Assembly (NCBI RefSeq): GCF_002159735.1
Contig: NZ_NFJF01000001.1
Location: forward strand, 372,001-436,000
Reading direction: 5' to 3'
DNA from: Olsenella sp. An270
GTDB taxonomy: Bacteria > Actinomycetota > Coriobacteriia > Coriobacteriales > Atopobiaceae
DNA length: 64,000 bases
In this document: positions 63,615-64,000 of the stretch, one piece after another
Layout of the letters: each line of letters starts with the position of its first letter
Numbering within the stretch: the first letter of the stretch is position 1
Translations under genes and position numbers: made by a program
The notes under the pieces: generated by a model
What the model saw: the letters and a program-made list of their open reading frames with translations, nothing else
Told to the model about the DNA's origin: nothing
Databases searched by the model: none

Positions 63615-64000
63615 GTGTCTGAGAAAGCAGCGAGAGCAGCGAGAGCCAAGGAGCGTGTCAAGGAGCGCGCCAAGACCATCGCCGACACCGACGCTGCCGA
63701 GGCGCAGGTACAGGGCACGACGGAGAGTCCCGTCGGAACCTCCGACAACCCGTCCTCCCAGGTATTCACGATCGCCAACGTCATCACATTCTGCCGTCTC
63801 GGGCTCACCCTCGCCTTCCTCGCGCTGTTCGCCGGCGGGCACCAGCGCACCGCGGCCCTCGTCTGCTACGTCGTCGCCGCGACGACCGACTTCCTCGACG
63901 GCCAGGTGGCGCGCCGCACGCAGACCGTGAGCTGGCTCGGAAAGATCATGGACCCCATCATGGACCGCGTCCTGCTCTTCACCGGCGTGCTCGGCCTGCT
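63615..64000 (+). CDS. CDP-alcohol phosphatidyltransferase (PgsA-like), 5' part only
   Basis: The frame opens at GTG 63615 and runs off the window after about 128 codons. A polar N-terminal extension of about 50 residues (Ala/Arg/Glu/Thr-rich) precedes FTIANVITFCRLGLTLAFLAL, the first membrane segment. The family catalytic motif DX2DGX2AR...GX3DX3D is visible as DFLDGQVAR with GKIMDPIMD. PgsA makes phosphatidylglycerophosphate from the CDP-diacylglycerol produced by CdsA; a related enzyme is possible. TAAGAT at 63564-63569 may be a -10 box. Confidence 0.85.
   Translation, partial: MSEKAARAARAKERVKERAKTIADTDAAEAQVQGTTESPVGTSDNPSSQVFTIANVITFCRLGLTLAFLALFAGGHQRTAALVCYVVAATTDFLDGQVARRTQTVSWLGKIMDPIMDRVLLFTGVLGL

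Overview
The window is a high-GC actinobacterial chromosome segment. Gene content and order (glyQS, a PPDK regulator and PPDK, dgt; pyrH-frr-uppS-cdsA-dxr-rseP-ispG-proS; scpAB-rsuA-cmk-plsC-ispH; a DUF512 radical SAM gene, then der-plsY-rpe) suggest Coriobacteriia, probably an Olsenella/Atopobiaceae-like anaerobe. That placement is an inference from gene content, not from a marker-gene comparison. Nearly all genes lie on the + strand in tightly spaced, often overlapping operons.

Layout. 1-5.5 kb: glycyl-tRNA synthetase beta, an N-terminal-half-only PPDK regulator, and pyruvate phosphate dikinase. 5.6-8.1 kb: dgt-like triphosphohydrolase, a DUF6273-type membrane-anchored protein, ribosomal protein L19. 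8.2-14.3 kb: rnhB, yraN, comM, dprA, trmFO and a XerC/D recombinase. 14.3-25 kb: translation, envelope and MEP-pathway operon (rpsB, tsf, pyrH, frr, uppS, cdsA, dxr, rseP, ispG, proS). 25-27 kb: an alpha-hydroxy-acid oxidase, four tRNA genes, and a striking non-coding inverted array of 31-bp units. 27-33.7 kb: an accessory catabolic cluster (acetamidase/formamidase, PdxA-like, enolase-superfamily epimerase, serine hydrolase) with an OatA-type acyltransferase on the opposite strand. 33.7-43.3 kb: VOC protein, ABC-F ATPase, M50 peptidase, scpAB, pseudouridine synthase, cmk, plsC, ispH, DUF512 radical SAM protein. 43.3-47.8 kb: a two-gene cassette of large TIR-like/transmembrane/beta-propeller proteins lying between the DUF512 gene and der. 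47.9-53.7 kb: der, plsY, rpe, cysteine desulfurase, a zinc-ribbon coiled-coil protein, coaBC. 53.7-59.5 kb: a looser region with two 160-bp palindromic repeats, endonuclease IV, a second ABC-F, a flavodoxin, a frameshifted AbiEi/DUF559-like gene, an MGMT-like protein and an isochorismatase-family hydrolase. 59.6-64 kb: tRNA-Pro, serC-serA serine pathway, M20 peptidase, and the start of a pgsA-like gene.

Functional links. dxr, ispG and ispH supply three steps of MEP isoprenoid synthesis, and uppS consumes the product. cdsA, plsC, plsY and the pgsA-like gene belong to phospholipid synthesis. scpA and scpB form the condensin accessory pair. comM, dprA and nfo serve DNA uptake, processing or repair.

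Most unusual items: the 31-bp-phased inverted array at about 26.4-26.7 kb; the TIR/propeller gene pair; two small families of palindromic intergenic elements (22.98 and 41.78 kb; 53.72 and 58.41 kb); and the half-length PPDK regulator.
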